Positions 51,779-61,550 of a DNA stretch of 64,000 bases are shown in pieces (the first letter of the stretch is position 1; each line of letters starts with the position of its first letter). The position numbers were made by a program, and so were the translations under genes. Origin of the DNA: Unio delphinus (taxonomy: Eukaryota > Mollusca > Bivalvia > Unionida > Unionidae). The stretch covers positions 4,505,001 through 4,569,000 of the forward strand of contig JAQISU010000115.1 in assembly GCA_029339505.1 (NCBI GenBank), read 5' to 3'. The notes under the pieces were generated by a model. It was not told where the DNA came from. It was given only the letters and a program-made list of their open reading frames with translations, and did not search any database.

Positions 51779-52097
51779 TAACGTAGCTTTTTTTTTTTAT
51801 TAATCAATCGTATGGTTACGGTGTCGGCAGTGTGCAAGTTTATAGTAATGTCGAGCACTGGGGCCTCATGCCGCAGACATATAGCATGTCCCACCCAACC
51901 ACCTATCCTGGCGCCATTCCTAACACTAACCTCTTAATGCTTAGTGCCCAGCTACTTACTGTTCAGTTCACAATGCAGTTAAAACCATGAAAAAAACATA
52001 ATACGTTTTGCTACATATATAAACATATAAATTTAAGCGACACTACCACACATTTGATTAACATAAAGGAGAATTGGAAACTCACCCAAACGAAATA
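51124..52097. other. Host spacer between copies 2 and 3
   Basis: No gene. Starts with the 3' part of the SINE-like repeat cut by copy 2; has (GT)n(GA)n at 51717-51774 and a reversed 3'-half of the tRNA-SINE family at 51850-51965 (TGCCGCAGACATATAGCATG). Confidence 0.65.
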
Positions 52098-52325
52098 AGC
52101 AGCAGAGAGGGTGAATCCTACAACGTTTTTAGACAAAATTTGATTGAAATCCTAAAACGAGCCGTCTTATAATCTTATTTTAACCAAAAAAAGGCGAACC
52201 CTACAACGTTTTCAGACAAAAAATTGATTGAAATCTCCCTACGAAATCATTTTAACTAAAAAAATGAAAACGATTTTTTAATTAATTTTGGTCGCAACTT
52301 GTTGTCATCCACCCTCTCTGCTGCT
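52098..52325 (+). repeat. Terminal inverted repeat, copy 3
   Basis: 228 bp, AGCAGCAGAGAGGG to CCCTCTCTGCTGCT, a shorter relative of the copy 1 TIRs with internal deletions. Confidence 0.9.
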
Positions 52326-52396
52326 AAAGTTTTCAGTTCTGGGTTAATAATTCTTTTACGATTTTAACCGAATATTTGATCAAGTCTTTAGGACGA

Positions 52397-52412
52397 AAAT
52401 CATTTATGATTT
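52397..52412. repeat. Mini-hairpin overlapping a stop codon (copy 3)
   Basis: AAATCAT-TT-ATGATTT. On the minus strand it supplies the TAA stop of the penton-like gene (52404-52406) and inserts bases absent from copies 1 and 2. Confidence 0.85.
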
Positions 52413-53798
52413 CACAAACAGACTAATCGCTAACACCTCTTCTTGTAAATCAATCAGATTATTTGACTGGTCGGTGAGTTTGAAATTAATTCTGGTTAAT
52501 GAATTATTATGGCATCGCATGTAGACAGGATTAATTGGGTTTTCAATAATTAGGAATCCTGGAGGAGCTGTTGGTGCAAACGAATAAAGAATATATCCCT
52601 GCTGAGCTTGATTTGATTGCTCTAGATTAATCTGATAGCTTCCTTCGATAACATCACACACTAAATTGAGCGCAATCACCGATGAAATATTCACGTTGAA
52701 CGGAGCGATATGCCTACCGCCACCGTCTGGGTCATTATTGTGTTTGAGGATTTTTATTTCTGGTGATGCTGTTTTTTTCCATGCATCATGAATTATTCTA
52801 AAACCAACATCGATGGTGTCACTGAGAAGTTTTTTTAGTTCCGGTACGTTATATCCTGGTAGTTTAAATGTTGGGATATCTTCAACGCGGATTTTATATG
52901 GATTTGCAAATCCTGTTCTCGATGTGGGGTTTTTATCATCGAGTATTACTTGAATAATTTGTGAATTAAATGTTTCCATATCGTCGATAATTTTATTGCA
53001 TGTTTCTACGACGCTGATAAATTCATCTCGGCTGAGAGAGCCGGATTTAAGAGATATTAACAACAGCGATAAATCATTATTCATTGCTGTGAAATTTTTA
53101 ATGATTTCAGGTTCGTTAACAAAATTATATTCCTGCAATGGTCCACCCTCCGCCCTATGTTCGTATCCTAACCCAAAAAACTCTATAAATATGTTGTATT
53201 TTTTATAACTCCTTATTGGATTTTTAGGTTTTATCCTGTCTGTGACATAATCAGTTTTTTGTGGTTCTGGTACATCAACGGTTTCCTCCAGAGTTTTACT
53301 CTGGGGCGGTAATTCAGGCCATCCTAGTACGGTTCTTATTGAGCTTTGATAGATATCTACTACGTATCCTTCTGTGCTTATCTCAATTGCGGATGATAGC
53401 GTCGGCTCATGAACTGTTATAGCGATTTTTGACTCTACTCCAGTAATCGATTTTATTCTACGCGCGAATTCATTATTGATTTGTTCGATTTGGTATGACC
53501 CTGTTGGTATCGAAACGACGTTCCAGTCTGGAGTTCCGTCGGGTTTATTCTTATTTGCAAACACTAAAGAATTATTGGGTTGTTGACCACCAAATGATTT
53601 TGATCTGATATTAGGCCAGCTGTGATACACTCGTAGTTTTGCAAGCGCTATCTCCTTCACTGGGACCGGAGAGGGGAAATTCACACTGAATTCTGGATTC
53701 GTTGATGTTATTGATATCATGCTTGTTTGTACTGGGTTCGTGTTCTCCACTATTTGTTGAAGTAATTCCTGCGGTGTCGTCATTGTTATTATACTCAT
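52404..53798 (-). CDS. Penton/minor-capsid-like protein (copy 3)
   Basis: 464 residues, intact; uninterrupted where copy 1 has a TAG. Same conserved blocks (SWPNIR, IPTGSYQIEQIN, GGGRHIAP, YMRCHNN). The start MSIITMTTPQE lies in the second unit of the duplicated junction. Confidence 0.72.
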   Translation of the reverse strand: MSIITMTTPQELLQQIVENTNPVQTSMISITSTNPEFSVNFPSPVPVKEIALAKLRVYHSWPNIRSKSFGGQQPNNSLVFANKNKPDGTPDWNVVSIPTGSYQIEQINNEFARRIKSITGVESKIAITVHEPTLSSAIEISTEGYVVDIYQSSIRTVLGWPELPPQSKTLEETVDVPEPQKTDYVTDRIKPKNPIRSYKKYNIFIEFFGLGYEHRAEGGPLQEYNFVNEPEIIKNFTAMNNDLSLLLISLKSGSLSRDEFISVVETCNKIIDDMETFNSQIIQVILDDKNPTSRTGFANPYKIRVEDIPTFKLPGYNVPELKKLLSDTIDVGFRIIHDAWKKTASPEIKILKHNNDPDGGGRHIAPFNVNISSVIALNLVCDVIEGSYQINLEQSNQAQQGYILYSFAPTAPPGFLIIENPINPVYMRCHNNSLTRINFKLTDQSNNLIDLQEEVLAISLFVKS

Positions 53799-54010
53799 GA
53801 TTTATTTCTAATTTTGGTATCGAGGAATCATAAATACTGACCATCACTGAGAACTCACAATCTGGTAATGTTGATATTATTGAGATCATTTTGTTTTTTG
53901 GGTTCGTGTTTTCTGATTCCATCGGTGTTGTCATTGTTATTATACTCATGTTGTCGCTCTAATTTCGATATCGCGGAATCAAAAATACTGACCATCGCTG
54001 AGAATTCACT
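53700..54010 (-). repeat. 151-bp tandem duplication across the two-TM/penton junction (copy 3)
   Basis: ACTGACCATC at 53987 recurs at 53836, offset 151, again 1 modulo 3. As in copy 1 it yields separate two-TM and penton genes and a chimeric frame (53611-53949). Confidence 0.85.
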
Positions 54011-54400
54011 ATCTGATATAATCGTATTATCGAGTGACGACGATATCATCAATGATAATTGCGAATATGCGGTTGATGCAATATGAAATTGAAGTAAGTA
54101 ATTCTGCAGTTTACTCTGGCTGCATGATGATATCTTTTTTGCTATCCCGGTTAATATACCCCCGATTGTAGCCACCGCAGAAATGCAAATTGGAACTACG
54201 ACCGGGGCAATCATTGTAACCGATGCAAGTATTATTCCGGCACCAGTGAGAACGCTTGACACCGAGTATATAATAACATCAATTGTGGTGATTCTTCGTC
54301 GGTATTTTTTTATTTTTATTTGATATTCCTCAGTGAGGGTTTTGAGTCTATTTTGAAATTCTCTGACCTGATCATAGCGACATTGCGTTGATGAAATCAT
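53855..54400 (-). CDS. Two-transmembrane late protein (copy 3)
   Basis: 181 residues, close to copy 1; two hydrophobic spans (LTGAGIILASVTMIAPVVVP, ISAVATIGGILTGIA) and an Asn-rich tail. Preceded by AAAACACTAGCGTTTT (54411-54426). Confidence 0.72.
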   Translation of the reverse strand: MISSTQCRYDQVREFQNRLKTLTEEYQIKIKKYRRRITTIDVIIYSVSSVLTGAGIILASVTMIAPVVVPICISAVATIGGILTGIAKKISSCSQSKLQNYLLQFHIASTAYSQLSLMISSSLDNTIISDSEFSAMVSIFDSAISKLERQHEYNNNDNTDGIRKHEPKKQNDLNNINITRL

Positions 54401-54451
54401 TTTTATTTTAAAAACACTAGCGTTTTCAATTGTGAAATCCGAACGATTTAG

Positions 54452-55492
54452 TTATTTACTTAAATCCGCTACGAATTCCACATACCACGTTATTGAAACC
54501 CCAATCAAACTTTTATCAGTATATGTTATAGTGAACTTTTCAGTTTTATCCTTGTCGATGATCGTTGAAATCGTATTGTTGACCCCGGATGAACTCGACG
54601 ATGATATATTAAATTGAGTTAATGGTGTTACTAGTGTTAATCGATAAATACCCTTAACGGTTGCAGTGATATCTAATTTGTTGTTTGCAGGTGTCCACTC
54701 AAATGATCCGTGTTGGATTGTATATACTACGTTGTTGGTTTTCTCATGAGGAATTTTTGTTTTTTCAATGATTGTTATCATCCTCGAAAAATCACCTTTG
54801 ACGGCTTCGATGAAAGTTTTCGTCTCATCGATGGATTTTTTAATATCAGGGAGTTTTATTTCAATTTTATCCAACTGGGTTCCGATAAATTTATCAATGA
54901 TATTTCTACGAAAAACTGAAAACTGTTTTCCGTTATCTTCAATTTTAGATTCAAGCGTTGCCAGTACAGCCACAAAATTTTTTAACTCATCGTTGAGAGT
55001 TTTTAATCGATCTGTAATCGTCGAAACGAGTACACCCGGTTTAAGTTTACCCTGATCGGAAAATAACGCGATAGTATCCTCGATTGCGTTTTGTTGTTTA
55101 ACCAAAATATCATCCAGAGAAATATTACTGGTTTTCAATTTACCCTGATCGGAAAATAACGCGATAGTATCCTCGATTGCGTTTTGTTGTTTAACCAAAA
55201 TATCATCCAGAGAAATATTACTGGTTTTCAATTTACCCTGATCGGAAAATAACGCGATAGTATCCTCGATTGCGTTTTGTTGTTTAACTAAAATATCATC
55301 CAGAGAAATATTACTGGATTTCAATTTACCCTGTTTGTCTTGAAATACAACTATTTCATTAGGATCAACACTTGTTAAATTTAACGTCTCAGCGATTTCA
55401 TCTTCAATTATTTTTTTTATATCCTTGACAGAATCAGGTGGTGCAGTGCCATCGGGTTTGGGTTTCAAAGATCTCCCCCAAATATCAATCAT
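54452..55492 (-). CDS. Fibre-like protein with three shaft repeats (copy 3)
   Basis: 346 residues, intact. MIDIWGR start, then three nearly identical 31-residue units (LKTSNISLDDILVKQQ, 93 bp each, 55045-55325), a coiled coil and the beta-rich C-terminal domain. The unit sequence differs from copy 1 units but units within this copy match, so each lineage expanded separately or was homogenised. Confidence 0.68.
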   Translation of the reverse strand: MIDIWGRSLKPKPDGTAPPDSVKDIKKIIEDEIAETLNLTSVDPNEIVVFQDKQGKLKSSNISLDDILVKQQNAIEDTIALFSDQGKLKTSNISLDDILVKQQNAIEDTIALFSDQGKLKTSNISLDDILVKQQNAIEDTIALFSDQGKLKPGVLVSTITDRLKTLNDELKNFVAVLATLESKIEDNGKQFSVFRRNIIDKFIGTQLDKIEIKLPDIKKSIDETKTFIEAVKGDFSRMITIIEKTKIPHEKTNNVVYTIQHGSFEWTPANNKLDITATVKGIYRLTLVTPLTQFNISSSSSSGVNNTISTIIDKDKTEKFTITYTDKSLIGVSITWYVEFVADLSK

Positions 55493-55493
55493 G

Positions 55494-55931
55494 TTATTGT
55501 AAAACTCTTTCTCTCTCTAAAAAGCGATTGCTAGTGTATTCATTAACGACAACATGTGGTGGTTTTCCGCTTGGGTTACTCAAGGAGTTAGAAATAGCGT
55601 CAAGGACATTTAATACTTCGCTGCCACATATTGGTGGGTCAATCATCGTTTGTGTTGGTAGCGTAGAATACCAAGTCTTCATTGGAAGGGTTTTTATATA
55701 CCGCATAAACTCTTTTGGTGGGGCTAATCCATATGAATCGAAATAAACAATCCCACGTGGATCAATAGCGTATGCAACCCAGTGAGTTCCAGGTCCGGTG
55801 CTGTTATCGAGATTAATAATACCTGTTTCAGTTTTGTTTGGTTGATGTGGTAATTGATCTTTCATAAAAACACCTCTGAAATTTTTAATCACTAGTTTTT
55901 TAGCCGCATCCATTAAATCAAAATTGGACAT
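55494..55931 (-). CDS. Adenain-like cysteine protease (copy 3)
   Basis: 145 residues from MSNFDLMDA. GTHWVAYAI, FDSYGLAPP and PPICGSEVLN are intact. The C-terminus is FLERERVLQ, different from both other copies. The leader carries GGAATC-TTC-GATTCC (55933-55947). Confidence 0.86.
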   Translation of the reverse strand: MSNFDLMDAAKKLVIKNFRGVFMKDQLPHQPNKTETGIINLDNSTGPGTHWVAYAIDPRGIVYFDSYGLAPPKEFMRYIKTLPMKTWYSTLPTQTMIDPPICGSEVLNVLDAISNSLSNPSGKPPHVVVNEYTSNRFLERERVLQ

Positions 55932-55951
55932 GGGAATCTTCGATTCCTGAA

Positions 55952-56431
55952 TTAATAAATCGTTCCTGGTAGTCTTAGACCCTTTCCGCTGTACCACGAA
56001 TACGGGGTTCCTGGTAGTCTTAGACCCAATCCGTGAACGGATCGTCCCTTTTTTTTATATCCTTTCCCAGTTGCCTTCTTTAGTGTCATTCCTGCTGCAG
56101 TACCAACGGCTCCTAACGCTGCCGCTTTAGCCACCGCTGGGGCTGCTGCTGCAATCAATGCTGGAATCGCAGCTAACAACGGGAATATACCGCCTGTTTT
56201 AATCATATTTTTGATAGCAGCCGCAGAAAGAGTAATCTGAACACCTTTTTTGGCTGCAAGTGCATCATTGAAATGTTTCACCTGACGAGTTGTCAGCGAT
56301 AGTTTATTTGCACCACCAGTCATTTGGTTGGGTTTCAACGTGATTGTGGTTCCACAGTTTTTAGCCGATTCTGATTGCAATTTTTTTATTTGACCGGGAG
56401 TTAACGCAACACTAATAACACTATATGACAT
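55952..56431 (-). CDS. Small late protein with Ala-rich hydrophobic segment (copy 3)
   Basis: 159 residues; MTGG-A site, Ala-rich span and a tail with GLRLPGT twice plus an inserted RSVHG stretch. Start in TATAATG as in the other copies. Confidence 0.7.
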   Translation of the reverse strand: MSYSVISVALTPGQIKKLQSESAKNCGTTITLKPNQMTGGANKLSLTTRQVKHFNDALAAKKGVQITLSAAAIKNMIKTGGIFPLLAAIPALIAAAAPAVAKAAALGAVGTAAGMTLKKATGKGYKKKGRSVHGLGLRLPGTPYSWYSGKGLRLPGTIY

Positions 56432-56471
56432 TATACATAATTGATTGATTCTAAATCGTTTACAATTTCAA

Positions 56472-57884
56472 TTACATGTTTTCTACTGGGGCATCTACCA
56501 CTCTCATTCTTCCACCAACACCTTCAAGTAGCATTGATTTATCACTGAGAATGACAGCAACCGCTCTATAATTAGCAATAGCATCAGGCTTGGTTACATT
56601 AGCTCTAAAGTGTATATCAACGACGGACTGTCTTGTTAAATCGAGATGTTCCAGTGAGAAGTAATAGATCGGATACAGATTTTTAAAATCATATTGTGAT
56701 ATTTGCAAACCAGTATCGACATTTTGATCACGTGCCATAAATGACAACAGACGATGATACACGCGTGCAATATGATTTTCTCTGTAATTAAGTTGTATAT
56801 CCTCGGATGGTTCCTGTTGGCCGTTTATTCTCAGTGAGACGTCTTTCACACCTAACTGATCAAATATCATATGGCTGGAGAGTTGATTGCCAACTCGTGT
56901 GTTATCCTGTAACGCAATAAATATATGACGTGGCGCAGCAACACCTTGTTTTGATGCTAGATTCCACGTGAATAACCCGTTCAGATTTGATTGCTTCACA
57001 TCTGTACTCACGGTTAGCCAACTCAACAACGACTTTCCTCCTTGGTCCATAAATGATAGTAATCGTTCTTCTGCGGTGATTGCTGGAGTCAACACTGGCA
57101 TCCACAATGATATTTTTGTTAAATTGACTTTACCGGCATCAGCATTGGGATTTGCAGCATCTGCTGGAATCCTCCAAATTGCGTCGTTATCATCACTCTT
57201 TCGTACAAGCGATACTGTATGCTTCGCCCCGTAGATAACTTTTCTGACGTTTCTACAGAATCCAAAAATATGATGCAGTGGAATCGCACATGAAAATGAT
57301 TTACGCCCTACTCCCAACATTGAGTTTCGTGTTGCAGCTCCTAGATTGAAATTAACGTCGTTGTTTATAATCATATTCTCGACATCAGCATCACTATTAT
57401 CACGTTTTTTTGGTCGTCTTACAACAAATGGATTTCCTCCAGCGGTATTCTTACCATCTTTTGCAAACATCATAGAGGGTCCTGCTGATCTTGTATAATC
57501 ATCAGAATATCTCGCTAACCCGATTATTGTTGTAGCCATATCAACATCGCGATCTATGGACTCAATTTCTTTTCCATCAATGAGATATCTAGCACTCTCA
57601 AATAACGCCATAATACCATTATTGACAAAACCGACTTGAGTACCATCTGGATACGGTGCTGGTACAGCAGTAGTATCATCAGCTGTTACAAGTTCTCCTT
57701 CTACTTCAATAAACGCTTCACAGGGCAAAAAATATTTACTGGTATCATGGACTTGAAGTTCAATTCGCGATCGACTATTTGCGTCTATTGCATGATAAGC
57801 GTAATATTGATAATCGCGTACAGAATCATCCTTGCCAACTGGGGCGTCTATATCAAACGCCGGATCATGTGATTTTTTGAACAT
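56472..57884 (-). CDS. Major capsid protein (copy 3)
   Basis: 470 residues, intact; A7 at the place where copy 1 has A8. IPLHHIFGFCRNVRKVIYG and YFSLEHLDL conserved. Serves as the reference for the broken copy 1 gene. Confidence 0.87.
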   Translation of the reverse strand: MFKKSHDPAFDIDAPVGKDDSVRDYQYYAYHAIDANSRSRIELQVHDTSKYFLPCEAFIEVEGELVTADDTTAVPAPYPDGTQVGFVNNGIMALFESARYLIDGKEIESIDRDVDMATTIIGLARYSDDYTRSAGPSMMFAKDGKNTAGGNPFVVRRPKKRDNSDADVENMIINNDVNFNLGAATRNSMLGVGRKSFSCAIPLHHIFGFCRNVRKVIYGAKHTVSLVRKSDDNDAIWRIPADAANPNADAGKVNLTKISLWMPVLTPAITAEERLLSFMDQGGKSLLSWLTVSTDVKQSNLNGLFTWNLASKQGVAAPRHIFIALQDNTRVGNQLSSHMIFDQLGVKDVSLRINGQQEPSEDIQLNYRENHIARVYHRLLSFMARDQNVDTGLQISQYDFKNLYPIYYFSLEHLDLTRQSVVDIHFRANVTKPDAIANYRAVAVILSDKSMLLEGVGGRMRVVDAPVENM

Positions 57885-57930
57885 TTTATTCTATTTATCA
57901 GAGTCTAAATCGTGAAATCATAAACGATTT

Positions 57931-58377
57931 TCATCGACGTAGTTTTTTAAAGCCGCTTCCTGCTATCATATTTGCAATATTGCTTTGGTCGGGAGTTAAA
58001 GCCATCGACGCTAATTTTTCGTCTACTGCGTTATTTATTATTTTACTAACACTTGCAGGCATTTCCGCTGTAGACGGTAACGGTTTCTTTTTTCGTAAAT
58101 CACTTCGTGATTTCACTAATGATGTTATTTTATTCTTCGCAGTTGAAAACGCTTTTCCAGCAAAATCTCCAACAGCACTAATACCCTTATCACGAATAAC
58201 TTCAATTGCTTTCATTCCTAGTTGTTTAGCCAACGGCATCACTTTTGGAGCCATTCTCGCAAATAACCCTGCAATGGTATTGCCTAAACCATCTCCGTAG
58301 TATGCTCTATAAACTGGAAACCGTGAATTAACTACGTAGACGGGGGTTGGTTTATCATGATTGTAGTGTATGATCAT
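57931..58377 (-). CDS. pVI-like small capsid-associated protein (copy 3)
   Basis: 148 residues, YYGDGLGNTIAGLFARMAP near the N-terminus and MIAGSGFKKLRR at the C-terminus. A hairpin AAATCAC-TTC-GTGATTT (58097-58113) encodes SRSDLRKKK in the variable basic segment. Same leader motif as copy 1. Confidence 0.66.
   Translation of the reverse strand: MIIHYNHDKPTPVYVVNSRFPVYRAYYGDGLGNTIAGLFARMAPKVMPLAKQLGMKAIEVIRDKGISAVGDFAGKAFSTAKNKITSLVKSRSDLRKKKPLPSTAEMPASVSKIINNAVDEKLASMALTPDQSNIANMIAGSGFKKLRR
58097..58113. repeat. Mini-hairpin AAATCAC-TTC-GTGATTT in coding sequence
   Basis: 7-bp arms; replaces at the same site three other hairpins in copy 2 and the poor GAAATCTAAAGGATTTTC in copy 1 (13933-13950). 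Confidence 0.88.
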
Positions 58378-58439
58378 TATTTGAAATCAGAAACCATTTT
58401 TCAATTGGAAACGCTAGCGTTTTTATTCAGTCTCGGTGA

Positions 58440-59414
58440 TTAATCACTGTGATAATCCTCCACTAACTCGCCAATGAAATCTCGATATGTGCTGATATCC
58501 ATGATACCACCCTGAAATAATCGTCTACAGATATCAGCTGCTTCATTAATTATTTCCGGTGAGTTATTTCCAGCTCGGAAACCTCCTACAAGAACTTCTA
58601 ATCGTGATATATCATTGATAACACTACCAGGACATGAAATCCTTGGATTCTCACTGGAATCTTGCAATCCGCTTCCGCTATAACTAGTTGCTTCATCCAT
58701 TTTTTTCATTTCTTCTAAATTGGCTTTTTGTAAATAATCAAGAATATCATCATCAGGTGGTAGTTGTTTTTTAGGTGAAAAAGATATTTTCTTTGCAGGT
58801 TGCTGTCGCCTTCCTCGCAATTTTTGCGGTTTTTGTTGTTGTTTAAACTCTTCGTATTGATTATACACTTCGCCCACCTCATTGATATATCCAATGTATG
58901 ATGCGTTACCCTTCTTCTTAATTCTACCTGTTTTTTCAGTTTTGATTTTGTAGAATATATCAGCCCAGTGAGTTATATCTCTAACAAAGTTATGATGTTC
59001 TGGTTTCAACAAATTTTTCCTGTTTTCATAAGTCGTAACAACAAGCGCAGGAATTTTTGCTAGTTTAGTCTCAATGATTGCTGCTAAACCCGCCTCGTTA
59101 AATATCACGCGTAAATCATCTACTATTTCTTTTGATTCTATTTGTTTTGTTTGTTCAGTTTTCGCTGCTATTTTTTCGAGTTCACCGATAACAGATTTTC
59201 CCGTCTCGGGAACATCTCCCAGTATAGCACGCTCTATCCCCTTCGCTGCTGTGGTTACTGGTTTAAACAATTCTTCGGATCCCATAGCAAAATCAGTCTG
59301 AAGACTCTGTCGTTGTTGTAGTTTATTCCGTACAGAGTCACGAATTGGTACAAATCTCCTGATTGCATCCAGTCGTTCACGAGCCAATCGGGTTGTTAAT
59401 GCTTCATTGACCAT
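58440..59414 (-). CDS. Late protein with conserved C-terminal helical domain, unknown (copy 3)
   Basis: 324 residues; LTTRLARERL at the N-terminus and LVGGFRAGNNSPEIINEA near the C-terminus. Hairpin AATCC-TT-GGATT at 58638-58649 encodes part of SENPRIS where copy 1 has SENASVS. Confidence 0.72.
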   Translation of the reverse strand: MVNEALTTRLARERLDAIRRFVPIRDSVRNKLQQRQSLQTDFAMGSEELFKPVTTAAKGIERAILGDVPETGKSVIGELEKIAAKTEQTKQIESKEIVDDLRVIFNEAGLAAIIETKLAKIPALVVTTYENRKNLLKPEHHNFVRDITHWADIFYKIKTEKTGRIKKKGNASYIGYINEVGEVYNQYEEFKQQQKPQKLRGRRQQPAKKISFSPKKQLPPDDDILDYLQKANLEEMKKMDEATSYSGSGLQDSSENPRISCPGSVINDISRLEVLVGGFRAGNNSPEIINEAADICRRLFQGGIMDISTYRDFIGELVEDYHSD

Positions 59415-59698
59415 TATTTAAAATCAGAAACAATTTTTCAATTGCAAAACAATTTTTCAATCCCGACCTAACACCATCGTGGAAGTGTTTTAACATCTCT
59501 ATCAATGATGGCGAAAGTGTGGAAATCCTTATAAAAATAAAAAATATCACACTTTCGCCACTTTTCCATTGATCAATCCGAACCAGCCATCAATTTTTTA
59601 TTCACTGATTTCAACAGTTTTGATCAAAAAATGCTAAAAAAAAATTAAAATCTCTATGAGGGACGGTCACAATCAAATAATGATAAATGGTTGGTCAA
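59415..59698. promoter_or_regulatory. Early/late spacer with stem-loop (copy 3)
   Basis: TGGCGAAAGTGTG (59509-59521) pairs with CACACTTTCGCCA (59548-59560), with a second outer stem ATCAATG/CATTGAT (59501-59507/59567-59573). Its place matches the copy 1 stem at 12412-12465 but the arms are unrelated. Confidence 0.55.
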
Positions 59699-60055
59699 TC
59701 AAAATTGTTCATTTTCTTGAATTAACGCCCGTAGGTTTCTAACTTTAGAATTAACCTCCTTTTTCAATTCGTATTCGTACCCCAATTCTTTTCGTATTCG
59801 TTCTACGATGGTATACAACGGAGCGAACACACTTACGTCACTGGAAAATGCGAGAGAGTCCTTAATAGAATTCTGAATTCTTTTGATGAGCGCATACTTC
59901 TTTGGTAGCATATATTTATTGTTGTTAACTCCGTATTCTATGTCCTGAAAATCAGACATGATTTGATCAGGATTTAACCCATCTGATAGTTCAATATCCC
60001 AACCTTTCAATTTTGAAATCTCGGATAAAATGCTATTCATGTTTTCAGAATTCAT
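59699..60055 (-). CDS. Small conserved protein, unknown (copy 3)
   Basis: 118 residues from MNSENM, nearly identical to copy 1 (PDQIMSDFQDIEYG). An upstream in-frame ATG at 60100 overlaps the HNH stop. No family recognised. Confidence 0.7.
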   Translation of the reverse strand: MNSENMNSILSEISKLKGWDIELSDGLNPDQIMSDFQDIEYGVNNNKYMLPKKYALIKRIQNSIKDSLAFSSDVSVFAPLYTIVERIRKELGYEYELKKEVNSKVRNLRALIQENEQF

Positions 60056-60099
60056 TATTCTATAATAATGATATATTTCTAAATGAAAAATATGACCCA

Positions 60100-60591
60100 T
60101 TAGACATAACTAAATTGAACTTTTTGTCCCGTCCTTTTTGAAATAGCCGTCTTGGTTATTCCCTCTGCAACATATCGTACTGAGGATATACAAATATCGA
60201 AGTGCCTACCGGCTTCATTCATTGATTGAAATATTTTTTCTTCGTTAGTTATCGTATTCAAAGATTTCACAGGTCTCGCTTTTTTCGAGTATTTCCCAGT
60301 CCCCCCTCGTTCGGTATTTTCACTTTGTGTAACAGCCTGCAGATTTGATAAAGAATTGTTTTTCGGATTAGAATCGATATGATCAATGACAGAATCATCC
60401 TCGATCAATCCATGGAAACACTCGTACACGAAACGATGATTGAGATATTTCTTCTTTCCAGCACCAAACATCAAATACCCCATACCATTATCCCACCCAA
60501 CTGATTTCTTCAGTCTGCGGTTTCTTACAACACCATCACTGGATGCTTCATAATTTGTGATCACAGGGTGTTGTCTGAATTCTTGGTTCAT
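60100..60591 (-). CDS. HNH homing-type endonuclease with NUMOD domain (copy 3)
   Basis: 163 residues; NHRFVYECF, VIDHIDSNPKNN, NLQAVTQSEN and FQSMNEAGRHF all present, so the catalytic core is intact. Confidence 0.85.
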   Translation of the reverse strand: MNQEFRQHPVITNYEASSDGVVRNRRLKKSVGWDNGMGYLMFGAGKKKYLNHRFVYECFHGLIEDDSVIDHIDSNPKNNSLSNLQAVTQSENTERGGTGKYSKKARPVKSLNTITNEEKIFQSMNEAGRHFDICISSVRYVAEGITKTAISKRTGQKVQFSYV

Positions 60592-60605
60592 TCGTATACA
60601 TAATA

Positions 60606-61010
60606 CTATTGTTTGTCTAATTCATCGTTTGGTTTAATGATAAATCTTTCGATGTAGTCTTGAGGAGTTCTTATGATTTTATCATTGATACTGACTTTGT
60701 CAGCGTCAAGAATACTGACTTTGTCAGCGTCAAGAATACTGACTTTGTCAGCGTCAGGGTTAAAATTTCTGATTGATTGTCCATTTTTTATTCTTTTATC
60801 ATAATATCGCTTCAACTCCCTGTATCGCTTACCACCGCAATTCAAACACAACTGAGATTTTCCCCTAACCCCAACTCCACATCGTATGCATGGTAACGGA
60901 CCAAGGCTTCCACGACGAAAGCTTTGCATATGATACCCACAGAACTCATTTCTGCATGATTTGTTACACGGGATTACTGATCCAATCATAAGCCACTTGC
61001 AGTGATTCAT
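60606..61010 (-). CDS. Cys-rich putative zinc-binding protein (copy 3)
   Basis: 134 residues; CNKSC, CGYH, CIRC, CLNC. The tail has three tandem units (DADKVSIL, 24 bp each), an expansion absent from the other copies. Confidence 0.75.
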   Translation of the reverse strand: MNHCKWLMIGSVIPCNKSCRNEFCGYHMQSFRRGSLGPLPCIRCGVGVRGKSQLCLNCGGKRYRELKRYYDKRIKNGQSIRNFNPDADKVSILDADKVSILDADKVSINDKIIRTPQDYIERFIIKPNDELDKQ

Positions 61011-61081
61011 ATATAAAAATCTTTCATTTAAATGCTTGTTTTAATTATAGCATGAAGGAATTAGGGAGAACGCCTTCGAAA

Positions 61082-61550
61082 AATGCTGATAAGGAGTTTA
61101 AGAGATTATTGAAAATCAATCCTAAATTTAATCTCGATAAACCAAAAAGACGCAACAAACGTCCAAGAGACGGAAACATGAAAGAGTTTAAGAGATTATT
61201 AAAAATCAATCCTAGATTTAATCTCGATAAACCCAAAAAACGTAACAAACGTCCAAGAGACGGAAACATGAAAGAGTTTAAGAGATTATTGAAAATCAAT
61301 CCTAAATTTAATCTCGATAAACCAAAAAGACGTAACAAACGTCCAAGAGACGGAAACATGAAAGAGTTTAAGAGATTATTAAAAATCAATCCTAAATTTA
61401 ATCTCGATAAACCAAAAAGACGTAACAAAATCAATCCTAGATTTAATCTCGATAAACCCAAAAAACGTCCAATAGACGGAAACATGAAAGAGTTTAAGAG
61501 ATTATTGAAAATCAATCCTAGATTTAATCTCGATAAACCAAAAAAAAACG
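61082..61550 (+). repeat. N-terminal polymerase repeat array (copy 3)
   Basis: Five to six units encoding KEFKRLLKINPKFNLDKPKR followed by RNKRPRDGNM, about 87-90 bp each, near-identical at DNA level. All in frame, unlike copy 1. Confidence 0.92.
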
